Below, piece by piece: positions 17,477 through 25,727 of a stretch of DNA of 64,000 nt; position 1 is the first letter of the stretch, and each line of letters begins with the position of its first letter. The notes below the pieces were generated by a model. That model ran no database searches and was not told the DNA's origin. It saw only the letters and a program-made list of their open reading frames with translations. The stretch spans positions 1 to 64,000 of the forward strand of contig JBMNLS010000002.1 in NCBI GenBank assembly GCA_050952935.1, written 5' to 3'. The translations under genes were made by a program, and so were the position numbers. Source of the DNA: UBA6115 sp050952935. GTDB lineage: Bacteria > Bacillota > Clostridia > Christensenellales > Aristaeellaceae.

Positions 17477-18151
17477 ATGTTTCACGTATTGGTTGCGGAT
17501 GACGACAAAAACACCCGCCGTCTGATCCAGGCGGTATTGGAGCAAAACGGCTACACCGTCACGACTGCCGTGGACGGAGAAGACGCTATGAAGAAGCTCG
17601 AGGAAGCATCCATTGATCTGCTTGTGCTGGACATCATGATGCCCAAAATGGACGGTTACGCTTTTACAAAAGAACTGCGGGATGCGCGAAGTGATCTGCC
17701 CATCCTGATGATCTCCGCCAAACAGCTTCCCGAGGATCGTCATCAGGGCTTTTTGGTGGGAACAGATGATTATATGACAAAACCGCTGGATCTGGAGGAA
17801 ATGCTTCTGAGGATCAAGGCACTGCTCCGCCGTGCGAAGATCGTCAGTGAGCGGAAGCTGACCGTTGGAAACGTGGAACTGGACTATGACGCCATGACCG
17901 TTTCACATCCAGGGGAAACAGTAACGCTTCCACAGAAAGAATTTCTGCTGCTTTATAAGCTTTTATCATATCCCGGAAAAATCTTTACACGCATCCAGCT
18001 GATGGATGAAATCTGGGGTTATGATACCGAAACGGGATGGGAAACCGTAACTGTCCATGTCGGCAGGTTGAGGAAGCGCTTTGAAGGATGGCCGGATTTT
18101 GAGATCCAGTCCATCCGGGGTTTGGGCTATAAGGCGGTGAAAAAGCAGTGA
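17477..18151 (+). CDS. OmpR/PhoB family response regulator
   Basis: 224 residues. The receiver domain has the acidic pair (ADDDKNT), phospho-acceptor Asp52 in LVLDIMMPKMDGY, ISAK and the conserved Lys in MTKPLDLEE. The C-terminal winged helix shows LPQKEFLLLYKLLSYPGKIFTR and TVTVHVGRLRKRF...IRGLGYKA, typical of OmpR/PhoB. Its stop overlaps the histidine kinase start by 4 nt. It is the best candidate to bind the 17-bp elements found here and at 21.2 and 25.6 kb. Confidence 0.92.
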   Translation: MFHVLVADDDKNTRRLIQAVLEQNGYTVTTAVDGEDAMKKLEEASIDLLVLDIMMPKMDGYAFTKELRDARSDLPILMISAKQLPEDRHQGFLVGTDDYMTKPLDLEEMLLRIKALLRRAKIVSERKLTVGNVELDYDAMTVSHPGETVTLPQKEFLLLYKLLSYPGKIFTRIQLMDEIWGYDTETGWETVTVHVGRLRKRFEGWPDFEIQSIRGLGYKAVKKQ

Positions 18152-19227
18152 GTGACAGCAGAAAAAACCAGCAGGAAGAAATCAAGCACCGGCTCACATT
18201 GAATCTGGCCGTTACATCGCTCGTGTTTCTGACGTTAGTGATGACCATGGCTATTTTCTATGTTGTGCTGCTGTTATTGATGCGTCAGAACGTGCTGAGT
18301 CCTGGCCCTGCGCAGCCTAATGAAGGCCGTGTTTTTATATTTACCGCGCTGATCAGCGTCATATTGGGAACCGCGCTGTCAACACTGATCTACAGACTGC
18401 CCCTGAAACCGGTTAACCAGGCAATCAACGCGATGAACAGCCTTGCTTCCGGACAATTTAATACCCGCCTTCAATTTGGCCCCTGGTTCAGCAGGCTGTC
18501 CGCCGCACAGGAATTAAGCGAAAGCTTCAATAAGATGGCGGAAGAGCTGGAAAATACGGAGGTGCTCCGAAGCGATTTCGTCAACAATTTCTCTCATGAG
18601 TTTAAGACGCCCATTGTTTCCATTGCGGGATTTGCTTCCCTTCTGCGTAGGGGAGATCTGACTGAAGAACAGAGGCAGGAATACATGGAAGCCATTGAGG
18701 AAGAGTCCATGCGTCTTTCCGCGATGGCTACCAATGTACTCAATTTATCAAAGATTGAAAATCAGGCAATTCTTGGACAAAAGACGCGTTTCAACCTGTC
18801 TGAGCAGATCCGCTCCTGCATCCTGCTGCTGGAGCGAAAGTGGAGTGATAAGCATCTGGATCTGAGTCTTGACTTTGACGAGTATGAAATCTACGCAGAC
18901 CAGGAAATGCTCAAACAGGTGTGGATCAATCTATTGGACAACGCGACAAAGTTTACGCCTGAGTACGGTCTGATCAGAGTAACGATCCAGCAGCAAACGG
19001 AGCAGTTGATTGTGTCTGTCATGAATACAGGCAGTACCATACCGGGTGACAAGCTGGAGCGAATCTTTCAGAAGTTTTACCAGGCGGATGAGTCCCATGC
19101 CACAAAGGGCAACGGTGTGGGCCTTGCGATTGTAAAAAAAGTGGTGGACCTTCATCGTGGAAAAGTAGAGGTTTCCAGCGAAGAAAACAGCACAACCTTC
19201 ACGGTTATGCTGCCTGTGGGTACATGA
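18148..19227 (+). CDS. Membrane sensor histidine kinase
   Basis: 359 residues starting at GTG overlapping the regulator's stop. Two transmembrane helices (about 20-46 and 62-84) enclose only about 15 residues, so there is almost no extracellular sensor; the signal may be membrane-borne. A HAMP-like linker leads to the HisKA box VNNFSHEFKTPIVSI with His150, then the N box NLLDNATKFTP and the G2 box GNGVGLAIVKKVVDLH of the ATPase. Small-loop kinases of this kind often sense lipid or envelope stress. That would fit the MMPL transporter in the presumed regulon, but it is inference. Confidence 0.9.
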   Translation: MSDSRKNQQEEIKHRLTLNLAVTSLVFLTLVMTMAIFYVVLLLLMRQNVLSPGPAQPNEGRVFIFTALISVILGTALSTLIYRLPLKPVNQAINAMNSLASGQFNTRLQFGPWFSRLSAAQELSESFNKMAEELENTEVLRSDFVNNFSHEFKTPIVSIAGFASLLRRGDLTEEQRQEYMEAIEEESMRLSAMATNVLNLSKIENQAILGQKTRFNLSEQIRSCILLLERKWSDKHLDLSLDFDEYEIYADQEMLKQVWINLLDNATKFTPEYGLIRVTIQQQTEQLIVSVMNTGSTIPGDKLERIFQKFYQADESHATKGNGVGLAIVKKVVDLHRGKVEVSSEENSTTFTVMLPVGT

Positions 19228-20160
19228 TCAGATGCCCCGATGGATGATTTTTGACAGTGGACGAGCATCCAGACGTTGCCGTTCGCTGTCGATTTCTTTT
19301 TTGAGCAGCCGCATCTCTTCTGATGCGGCTGTTTCGTTGTACAGCAAACGGATCAGTCGATCCTGCTTTTCAATGATCTCGCTTTTCACCAGGGTAGACG
19401 GCTCAACCCTGCTGACAACCTGCTTTTTCTGCTCAGTGATCTGTCGTTCCGCTTCGCGACGGATCCTTTCAGCTTCTTCCCGGATGGAGTTCACCCGATT
19501 TTTAATGCGTTCGGTCTGATAGATGACATTCGGATAGGCATCGGCGAAACGGCGATAGAATATGTTTCTGTTACTGAGAAGCAGCCGGATCTCCCTGTTC
19601 ATCGCTTCCGTGCTGTCCGCTTCACTGCGCTCTATGCCGGATTTAATCAGCTTCATCATAAAATGCGTCAGCACATAATCAGCAGCGAATACGGCTATGA
19701 AGGCTGTTAATACGACTTCTTTCGTCAAAAGTGAAAAGCTGTTCAGGAATGACAGCAGTACTGGGTTCAGGATATGAATAATCGCAACTCCGCCCAGGCC
19801 AAACAAGACGAGATTGCCGATCCAGATTCGTCCATGCAGATTCATGGGCTTATTACTGTAATCCCACCACCTCGCATGAAAGCGCTTCTCCATAAAGTAG
19901 CTTGTGAAATATTCCAACAGACCACACAGTGTGAAAGAAATGGCAAAGGTTGTTCCAACTGCTGATTCAAACGGTGAGATCCATTGAATGGTCAGCGTAA
20001 TCAGAATCGCACCGTAACCATAGATCGGGCAAATGGGCCCGGTGTAGAAACCTCGGTTGATAAAACGGTGGAACTGTATATATTTGAGCACAACCTCCAT
20101 GCACCAGCCCAGAAACGAATAGAAGAAGAATAACAGAATCAGATGCAGGATTTCTTCCAA
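19228..20160 (-). CDS. Putative ABC-transporter type IV membrane protein (PF06541-like)
   Basis: 310 residues. About five transmembrane helices in the first 170 residues carry the family pattern FFFYSFLGWCMEVVLKYI...NRGFYTGPICPIYGYGAI, GLLEYFTSYFMEKRFHARWWDYSNKPMN and GRIWIGNLVLFGLGG; the rest is a charged coiled coil (RIKNRVNSIREEAERIRREAERQ). The family is widespread in Bacillota and its function is poorly known. Its stop codon abuts the kinase stop with no gap, so the genes converge without a visible terminator. It is unlikely to belong to the kinase operon. Confidence 0.8.
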   Translation of the reverse strand: MEEILHLILLFFFYSFLGWCMEVVLKYIQFHRFINRGFYTGPICPIYGYGAILITLTIQWISPFESAVGTTFAISFTLCGLLEYFTSYFMEKRFHARWWDYSNKPMNLHGRIWIGNLVLFGLGGVAIIHILNPVLLSFLNSFSLLTKEVVLTAFIAVFAADYVLTHFMMKLIKSGIERSEADSTEAMNREIRLLLSNRNIFYRRFADAYPNVIYQTERIKNRVNSIREEAERIRREAERQITEQKKQVVSRVEPSTLVKSEIIEKQDRLIRLLYNETAASEEMRLLKKEIDSERQRLDARPLSKIIHRGI

Positions 20161-20182
20161 AAATATCCACCACCCAAACCGG

Positions 20183-20296
20183 TTATGATTTCACCTTGAA
20201 GGCAGTTTGGCACCTGGGATAGAGCATTTCCTTTTCTCTGCCGCCACGGGCAGTGCGCGTCAGGACTCTGCATTTCGAACAGCGGAAAACCTTCAT
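20183..20296 (-). CDS. Small zinc-ribbon-like protein (37 aa)
   Basis: A short frame with a strong GGAGGG site 4-5 nt before the ATG at 20296. The product has RCSKC near the start and a single further Cys (YPRCQT), with a basic tail. It resembles a minimal CxxC zinc ribbon whose second CxxC is degenerate. It lies 9 nt downstream of the MetK-like gene and is probably translated from the same message. The function is unknown. Confidence 0.5.
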   Translation of the reverse strand: MKVFRCSKCRVLTRTARGGREKEMLYPRCQTAFKVKS

Positions 20297-20305
20297 GAAC
20301 CCTCC

Positions 20306-21091
20306 TCAGAACAGTCCCCATTCGGCAAGCTTTTCAAAGCCGCCGATTCTTTCAACAAACTGACGGGCTTCTTTCACAATTTCACTGTAAGGCAGACTAT
20401 CAACATGATCATCACCGATGGCGCATGACAGCGCAACAGGTTCCCCTGTGCGCTGGGCCTTCAGAAACGCGTGGATGTTGACGGAAACGTCTGCTTTCGA
20501 CAGGTCTTTGCCGTGCAGTCCACCGCCCGTCACACTGTCCGCCATATCACTGCCAAGCTTGCGGTTTGTGGCACCACTGTCCACATCTGTTCCACCCGTC
20601 CAGTCCCCCAAGGGATTGATTACAGCCTGCGGATAATTGACTGCCAGGTCATCAGCAGAAACATTGCTTTGACAGATGATCAGACGATCTCCGTCCAAAA
20701 TGTATTTCCCGTCATATGGATGCGCCGCATAAATATCCCGTGCTATTGCGGACAGCGTCTTTTGCTCCTCTGTCAGCGGCATGCCTTTGAAAATGCCGTT
20801 GTCGCCACAGCGTAGGCCTTCCGCCTGATTGGCGGCAAGATGCGCATCCTGGGGCACCTCGCTGTAATCAACGGCCACGTTGTTTCCCGCAATCCGTTCG
20901 ACAGTTTTCTTCACGAAAGATGCATCTGTACGGACAGAGGTTTCCGAAATGATATGACAGACGCCATGCCCGATCAGCACTTCCACAGCGATGCGTGGAT
21001 TGGGATGTTGGGAATAAGCATAATCGACCAGTGCACCTGCAATACGGTCGGCGATCTTATCAGGATGGCCTGGATTCACTTTTTCAATCAT
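20306..21091 (-). CDS. Short S-adenosylmethionine synthetase-like protein
   Basis: 261 residues against about 390 for standard MetK. Key parts remain: NPGHPDKIADRIAGALVD (ATP/methionine-binding start), ETSVRTDASFVKKTV, DGKYILDGDRLIICQSNV, and GDWTGGTDVDSGATNRKLGSDMADSVTGGGLHGKDLSKAD, matching the Gly-rich phosphate loop and GGGAFSGKDP-like motif. About 130 residues of the central region are missing. It opens abruptly at MIEKVNPGHPDK. It is divergent from the radical SAM gene at 21335, so a local supply of SAM or binding of a SAM-like product is plausible. Start ATG at 21091 has AAGGAG upstream. Confidence 0.8.
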   Translation of the reverse strand: MIEKVNPGHPDKIADRIAGALVDYAYSQHPNPRIAVEVLIGHGVCHIISETSVRTDASFVKKTVERIAGNNVAVDYSEVPQDAHLAANQAEGLRCGDNGIFKGMPLTEEQKTLSAIARDIYAAHPYDGKYILDGDRLIICQSNVSADDLAVNYPQAVINPLGDWTGGTDVDSGATNRKLGSDMADSVTGGGLHGKDLSKADVSVNIHAFLKAQRTGEPVALSCAIGDDHVDSLPYSEIVKEARQFVERIGGFEKLAEWGLF

Positions 21092-21186
21092 CTGTGTCTT
21101 CTCCTTCTTCCTGGGTAATGATCTGGAAGTTCCCTATATCAGCCGCGCCAAATTCCGGTGTCTTCCCGGACAGTCACGCCCACCAT
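21084..21186 (-). pseudogene. Possible small ORF before the MetK-like gene, frameshifted
   Basis: From the ATG at 21186 (GGAG 7 nt upstream) the frame MVGVTVREDT can be joined, by ignoring one base in CCGG, to EFGAADIGNFQIITQEEGEDTDD ending at 21084, overlapping the metK start by 8 nt. Both halves look protein-like and the length fits exactly one extra base. It may equally be chance. No family recognised. Confidence 0.25.
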
Positions 21187-21219
21187 ACGAAAGCTCCATG
21201 CTGATTGTATGATTCTTTT

Positions 21220-21271
21220 CTAAACTGAAACGAAACATGGGGTTGATTCTGAAAGTTTCGTTTCAGTTTAG
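21220..21271. promoter_or_regulatory. Perfect inverted pair of 17-bp elements, radical SAM/MetK intergenic region
   Basis: CTAAACTGAAACGAAAC (21220-21236) and its exact inverse GTTTCGTTTCAGTTTAG (21255-21271) are separated by 18 bp. They lie between the divergent MetK-like and radical SAM genes, 64 bp before the latter's start, and could regulate either or both. Each half contains near-repeats of GTTT(C/A) spaced 5-6 bp. Confidence 0.75.
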
Positions 21272-21334
21272 ATTTCCCATGTATGATTCCTGTGTGCTGG
21301 AAGGATCAACAGCAGAGAAATGGAGGAGCATTCT

Positions 21335-22726
21335 ATGAACGCGTCGGCTACAATCAAGAAATTTGGCCTGGAGAAGGTCTTCGATTACATGTACAAGAAT
21401 CCAGAGAAGAATCTCCGTAAGCTGCTGAGCTTTGCGGAAAAGCACGCGGGAAAAATGTATCCGAACCAACTCAAGCAATTCCGCGATCTGGTGGATAACC
21501 CGGAAAACCCCTATCATGATTTTGTATGGCATATCCTGCGGGATGTGGATCCTGAAGTTGTTAAGACAGTGCTGGTCAATTTTTTTATCAACCAGAATAT
21601 GATCGGCTGGCCGATTCAGCAGGAGTTGAAGAAAAAATATGACTGTAATATTCCCTGGGCTATCCTGCTGGATCCCACCAGCGCCTGCAACCTGCACTGC
21701 ACCGGCTGCTGGGCGGCGGAATATGGCAACAGGCTGAACCTGTCCTTTGACGAGATCGACGACATTATCCGCCAGGGCAAGGAAATGGGCGTATACATGT
21801 ACATCTACACCGGTGGAGAGCCGCTGGTGCGGAAGGCGGATATCATCCGTCTGTGCGAGAAGCATGATGATTGTATTTTCCTGTGCTTTACAAATGGTAC
21901 GCTGATTGATGAGCAGTTTGCCAATGATATGCTGCGCGTTCAGAATTTCGTTCCCGCCATATCCCTGGAAGGCTTTGAAGAGCCCACGGACAGCCGCCGC
22001 GGTCAGGGTGTGTACAATAAGGTGATCCGGGCGATGGACCTTCTGCGGGAGAAGAAACTGGTTTACGGTATTTCCTCGTGCTATACCAGCGTGAACTATG
22101 ACAGTATTACTTCCGAGGAATACTTCGATATGCTGATTGAAAAGGGCGCGTATTTCATCTGGTATTTCCATTATATGCCCGTGGGCAACGACGCTGTGCC
22201 GGAGCTGATGCCCAAGCCGGAGCAGCGTGAGACTGTCTATCGCCGTATCCGGGATCTGCGCGTGCGCAAGCCGCTCTTTGCCATGGACTTCCAGAACGAC
22301 GCTGAATTTGTGGGCGGGTGTATCGCGGGCGGACGCCGTTACTTCCATATCAACGCCAACGGTGATATGGATCCCTGTGTATTTGTACACTATTCCGATT
22401 CCAATATTCGTGAAAAATCGCTGTTGGAAGGGCTGCGCTCGCCCCTGTTCCAGGCGTATCATGATGGACAGCCCTTCAACGAGAACATGTTCCAGCCTTG
22501 TCCCATGCTGGAAAATCCACAGAAACTCCGCGGCATGATCGAAAAAACGGGTGCGAAATCCACCGACCTGCAGTCTCCCGAATCCGCCGAGCATCTGTGC
22601 GCGAAGTGTGACCATTATGCCGCCTGCTGGCAGCCAAAGGCAGAGGAATTATGGCAGGAGATTCCGGAGGAACGCAGGAATTTCGTCCTGACGCACTATA
22701 CGGATGAAAAAGCGGTCAAAGCATAA
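21335..22726 (+). CDS. Radical SAM/SPASM-type enzyme
   Basis: 463 residues. After about 100 helical residues of family-specific N-terminus comes the cluster motif CNLHCTGC (Cys118, 122, 125), YTGGEPL (GGE) and CFTNGTLIDE. The C-terminal part has FVGGCIAGGRRYFHINANGDMDPCVF, a later CPMLEN and CAKCDHYAACW, consistent with auxiliary Fe-S clusters. I recognise the family from Clostridia, where it travels with dehydratase/activator genes, but know no assigned reaction. The start at 21335 has GGAGGA 7 nt upstream. Its stop overlaps the next ATG by one base, so translation is coupled. Confidence 0.88.
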   Translation: MNASATIKKFGLEKVFDYMYKNPEKNLRKLLSFAEKHAGKMYPNQLKQFRDLVDNPENPYHDFVWHILRDVDPEVVKTVLVNFFINQNMIGWPIQQELKKKYDCNIPWAILLDPTSACNLHCTGCWAAEYGNRLNLSFDEIDDIIRQGKEMGVYMYIYTGGEPLVRKADIIRLCEKHDDCIFLCFTNGTLIDEQFANDMLRVQNFVPAISLEGFEEPTDSRRGQGVYNKVIRAMDLLREKKLVYGISSCYTSVNYDSITSEEYFDMLIEKGAYFIWYFHYMPVGNDAVPELMPKPEQRETVYRRIRDLRVRKPLFAMDFQNDAEFVGGCIAGGRRYFHINANGDMDPCVFVHYSDSNIREKSLLEGLRSPLFQAYHDGQPFNENMFQPCPMLENPQKLRGMIEKTGAKSTDLQSPESAEHLCAKCDHYAACWQPKAEELWQEIPEERRNFVLTHYTDEKAVKA

Positions 22727-23994
22727 TGGATATTGTCAATGAATTCGGAAAAACGATTGATCGTCTTGCCCCTGTTCATCCAAACGCAAGCCGGCAGCTT
22801 TTGCTGACCGGCTTACGTGCGTTTGGGTGGAAGCTGCGGCATTTTCCTGACAAGCGTCTTCCGGTATCCCGCCAGTATAGCGCCGCCCTGATGAACCGCA
22901 TCGTGTGCAACATGATCGCTCATCCGGACAAAGCGGCGCTTGTCAGCGTGTTTCAGCCCTGCGAGCTGTTGGAAGCCATGGATGTTGTGCCCATGTGCGC
23001 TGAGATGTACTCTGCCTATATCAACGGTTCAGACGCTGAACTGACATTCGCCGAAGCGGCGGAAGCAGGCGGGATTGCGGAAACCTACTGCTCCTATCAT
23101 AAGGTGCTGCTTGGCAGCGCGTTCCTTGGCGTGCTGCCTCCGCCGCAGATGATCGTAAACACATCTTTGCTGTGCGACGCCAACCAGCTCACCTTCCGCG
23201 CGCTGGCGGAGCATTATCATGTCCCGCAGTATTATGTGGATGTACCGCCGGAGCAAAGCGAAGAAAGCCTGTGCTATGTGACGGAGGAAATGCGGGAGCT
23301 AAGATCTTTCCTGGAAGATCACCTGCGCAGAAAACTGGATGAAGAAAGACTGAGAGAGGTCATGCAGCGCAGCCGGGATACCGTGGCCGCATTCAGGGCT
23401 TGCCTGCCGGAACGGCGTACTCATTCTCTTCCAGGGGATCTGACCAGTTGGATGTATGAGATTTATCTGACGCATAATGCGCTGGGAACAAAAGCTGCGC
23501 AACAGTACGCCCGTCAACTGCTCAATGACCTGAGATCAGCGCCACCCGCCCGCGGAATCCGCCTGCTGTGGGTGCATACCATCCCCATCTGGCAGGAGCC
23601 GGTGAAGGAGTTGTTTGATCTCAATAACCGTTGTCAGGTGATCGCCTGTGATATGTGCCTGGAGGGACTGACAGAGATCGATCCGGAAAAGCCCTATGAA
23701 AGCATGGCCCGAAGGCTGGTTTACAGTTCCTGGAACGGAGGAGACGAACGGGTCAGCGCTGCTGTGGCCATTGCTAAAGCGTTGGATGTGGATGGCGTGA
23801 TCTGCTTTTGCCATTGGGGCTGTAAGCAGACCATGGGCTTGTCCGGCATCTTCAAAACAAGACTGGAGGCAGAGGGCTTTCCAACGCTGATCCTCAACGG
23901 AGACGGCTGCGACCGCCGGAACGCATCGGACGGGCAGACTGCCACCCGCTTGAATGCCTTTCTGGAAATGCTGGAGGGAAACGGTCATGGCTGA
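22726..23994 (+). CDS. 2-hydroxyacyl-CoA dehydratase subunit-like protein (HgdB/BcrC family)
   Basis: 422 residues of the HgdB/BcrB/BcrC family, Fe-S proteins that use a single high-energy electron from an ATP-driven activator to reduce difficult substrates. Recognisable pieces: VSVFQPCELLEAMDVVPMCAEMY, GIAETYCSYHKVLLG, MIVNTSLLCDANQLTFRALAEHYHVP, ICFCHWGCKQTMG and DGCDRRNASDGQTATRLNAFLEML, with several Cys available for a [4Fe-4S] cluster. Nothing nearby encodes a CoA transferase, so the substrate need not be a CoA ester. It overlaps both neighbours and is certainly in the same operon. Confidence 0.85.
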   Translation: MDIVNEFGKTIDRLAPVHPNASRQLLLTGLRAFGWKLRHFPDKRLPVSRQYSAALMNRIVCNMIAHPDKAALVSVFQPCELLEAMDVVPMCAEMYSAYINGSDAELTFAEAAEAGGIAETYCSYHKVLLGSAFLGVLPPPQMIVNTSLLCDANQLTFRALAEHYHVPQYYVDVPPEQSEESLCYVTEEMRELRSFLEDHLRRKLDEERLREVMQRSRDTVAAFRACLPERRTHSLPGDLTSWMYEIYLTHNALGTKAAQQYARQLLNDLRSAPPARGIRLLWVHTIPIWQEPVKELFDLNNRCQVIACDMCLEGLTEIDPEKPYESMARRLVYSSWNGGDERVSAAVAIAKALDVDGVICFCHWGCKQTMGLSGIFKTRLEAEGFPTLILNGDGCDRRNASDGQTATRLNAFLEMLEGNGHG

Positions 23995-25636
23995 ACCGAT
24001 CTGGTATGTGTGCAAGTATACGCCGATAGAATGGCTCGACGGGTTTGGACTGCCTGTTCAGAGACTGGATCCCGCTCCCGTTTCCTTCGAGTGCGCCGAT
24101 ACATGCGCCCACCCCAATCTGTGCGGATATGGCAAGGCTGTGTTGGAAGAGGTCATTGGGAAAGGAATCAAGCGTCTTCTGCTTGTGGATTGCTGTGACG
24201 TATGCCGCAGAATCTACGATGTACTGCGGGAGCGGGGCGGGATGGAATTTCTGTTTCTCATGTCGCTGCCCCACAAAAACGGACACGCGGAATGTGCGCT
24301 GCTGGAATGGGAGCTTCAACGCCTGTCCCTTGAACTGTCGAGATTGACAGGCCGGAGCTTTAACACAAAAAAGGCGCTTGACGCATGGCAGCAAAATCTT
24401 CAGGCGGTTGGAAACACGTTCTCCAATGCGCCGCACATTCTTCTGACCGGTGCGCATGGTGGCTCCTTACTGTTGGAAACCTTGCGGCAGAGCGCCTTAC
24501 TGCCCGTCATAGACGGAACCTGCACCGGATGCAGAGTCCTTTCCACGCCTGCTCCGACAAATCTGAATGCCTTGAGCCTTGATTACGCCGGTGCTTTGTT
24601 GAATCAGAAGAATCCCTGCATGCGGATGCAGTTCCGGCAGGGCAGGACAGATCCCACAGCCGCCGGTGTCATCTGCCATACTGTCAAGTTCTGCGATTAT
24701 TACGGGTTTCAATACCGGGAATTGAAGCAAAACGCGAATCAGCCACTGCTGAAAATTGAAACAGATTGCACGCCCCAGAGCAGCGGGCAGCTGCGAACGC
24801 GAATCGAAGCATTCTCGGAAACGTTGGGAGTGAAAAAGACTGTCATGACAAGACGTGATCGCGATACAGGCTACGTCGCTGGGGTGGACAGTGGATCGGC
24901 CAGCACCGACGCGGTCATCCTGAATCGAGATGGAAAGATTGTCGGCTCCGCTATTCTTCCTACTGGCGCGGGCGCTGCAGCCGGAGCGGAAAAAGCCCTG
25001 GCCGCCGCCCTGGAAAACGCACACCTGCCCCGGGAGGCAATCGGCTATGTGGTCACCACCGGTTATGGCCGGGAAACCATCGGTGCCGGGGATGCTTCAG
25101 TAACAGAAATCACCTGTCATGCCAAAGGGGCACATTTTCTGTCTCCTCAGGCTCGCACTGTGATCGACATCGGAGGTCAGGATTCCAAGGTGATCGTACT
25201 GGATGATCAGGGGCATGTGATCAATTTCGTGATGAATGATAAATGTGCCGCCGGAACGGGCCGCTTTCTGGATATGATGGCTCGCACAATGGAATTGACG
25301 CTGCCCCAAATGAGCGAGAAGGGGCTGCATTGGAAGCATGAGGTGACCATTTCCAGTATGTGTACGGTCTTTGCGGAATCGGAAGTGGTATCGCTGATTG
25401 CGGATAACACGCCACCGGAGGATATTATCCATGGGCTGAATATGTCAGTTGCCGCAAAAACTGTGTCTCTCATCAGGCGTTCAGGCGGGAAACGCCCATA
25501 TATCATGACCGGCGGCGTGGCGCAGAACGCGGGTGTGGTACAGGCACTTCAAGACAAGCTGGGAGAAACGATCCTGGTTCCCGGGGAAGCTCAGCTATGC
25601 GGAGCATTGGGAGCTGCATTATTTGCGCTGAAATGA
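23987..25636 (+). CDS. Fusion of an HgdB-like domain with an HgdC-type ATP-dependent activator
   Basis: 549 residues. Residues 1-285 resemble a dehydratase subunit (Cys-rich ECADTCAHPNLCGYGK, LLVDCCDVCRRIYD, CTGCRVL, the D-C-T-P end segment). Residues 297-549 are an ASKHA ATPase activator: GVDSGSASTDAVILN, TTGYGRETIG, VIDIGGQDSKVIVLD, and NDKCAAGTGRFLD plus SSMCTVFAESEVVSL, whose Cys420 and Cys459 should hold the [4Fe-4S] cluster shared between two monomers; TGGVAQNAGVV closes the site. Activator and reductase are usually separate proteins. ATG at 23987 has GGAGGG 8 nt upstream and overlaps the previous stop. Confidence 0.87.
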   Translation: MAEPIWYVCKYTPIEWLDGFGLPVQRLDPAPVSFECADTCAHPNLCGYGKAVLEEVIGKGIKRLLLVDCCDVCRRIYDVLRERGGMEFLFLMSLPHKNGHAECALLEWELQRLSLELSRLTGRSFNTKKALDAWQQNLQAVGNTFSNAPHILLTGAHGGSLLLETLRQSALLPVIDGTCTGCRVLSTPAPTNLNALSLDYAGALLNQKNPCMRMQFRQGRTDPTAAGVICHTVKFCDYYGFQYRELKQNANQPLLKIETDCTPQSSGQLRTRIEAFSETLGVKKTVMTRRDRDTGYVAGVDSGSASTDAVILNRDGKIVGSAILPTGAGAAAGAEKALAAALENAHLPREAIGYVVTTGYGRETIGAGDASVTEITCHAKGAHFLSPQARTVIDIGGQDSKVIVLDDQGHVINFVMNDKCAAGTGRFLDMMARTMELTLPQMSEKGLHWKHEVTISSMCTVFAESEVVSLIADNTPPEDIIHGLNMSVAAKTVSLIRRSGGKRPYIMTGGVAQNAGVVQALQDKLGETILVPGEAQLCGALGAALFALK

Positions 25637-25674
25637 AACTTTCCGGTTCTATAATCAGTTTCTTTTCAGTTTAG
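25628..25674. promoter_or_regulatory. Third 17-bp element pair with -10 box, MMPL promoter
   Basis: GTTTCTTTTCAGTTTAG (25658-25674, one mismatch to the 21255 copy) is preceded, 18 bp away, by the degenerate left half CTGAAATGAAAC (25628-25639). Between them lies a perfect TATAAT at 25650-25655 without a recognisable -35, as expected for an activator-dependent promoter. The MMPL start is 53 nt downstream. Confidence 0.65.
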
Positions 25675-25727
25675 CTTTCTCCGGTATCTTTGAAAAGTGA
25701 TCAATATCATTAACGGGAGGCTTAGAC

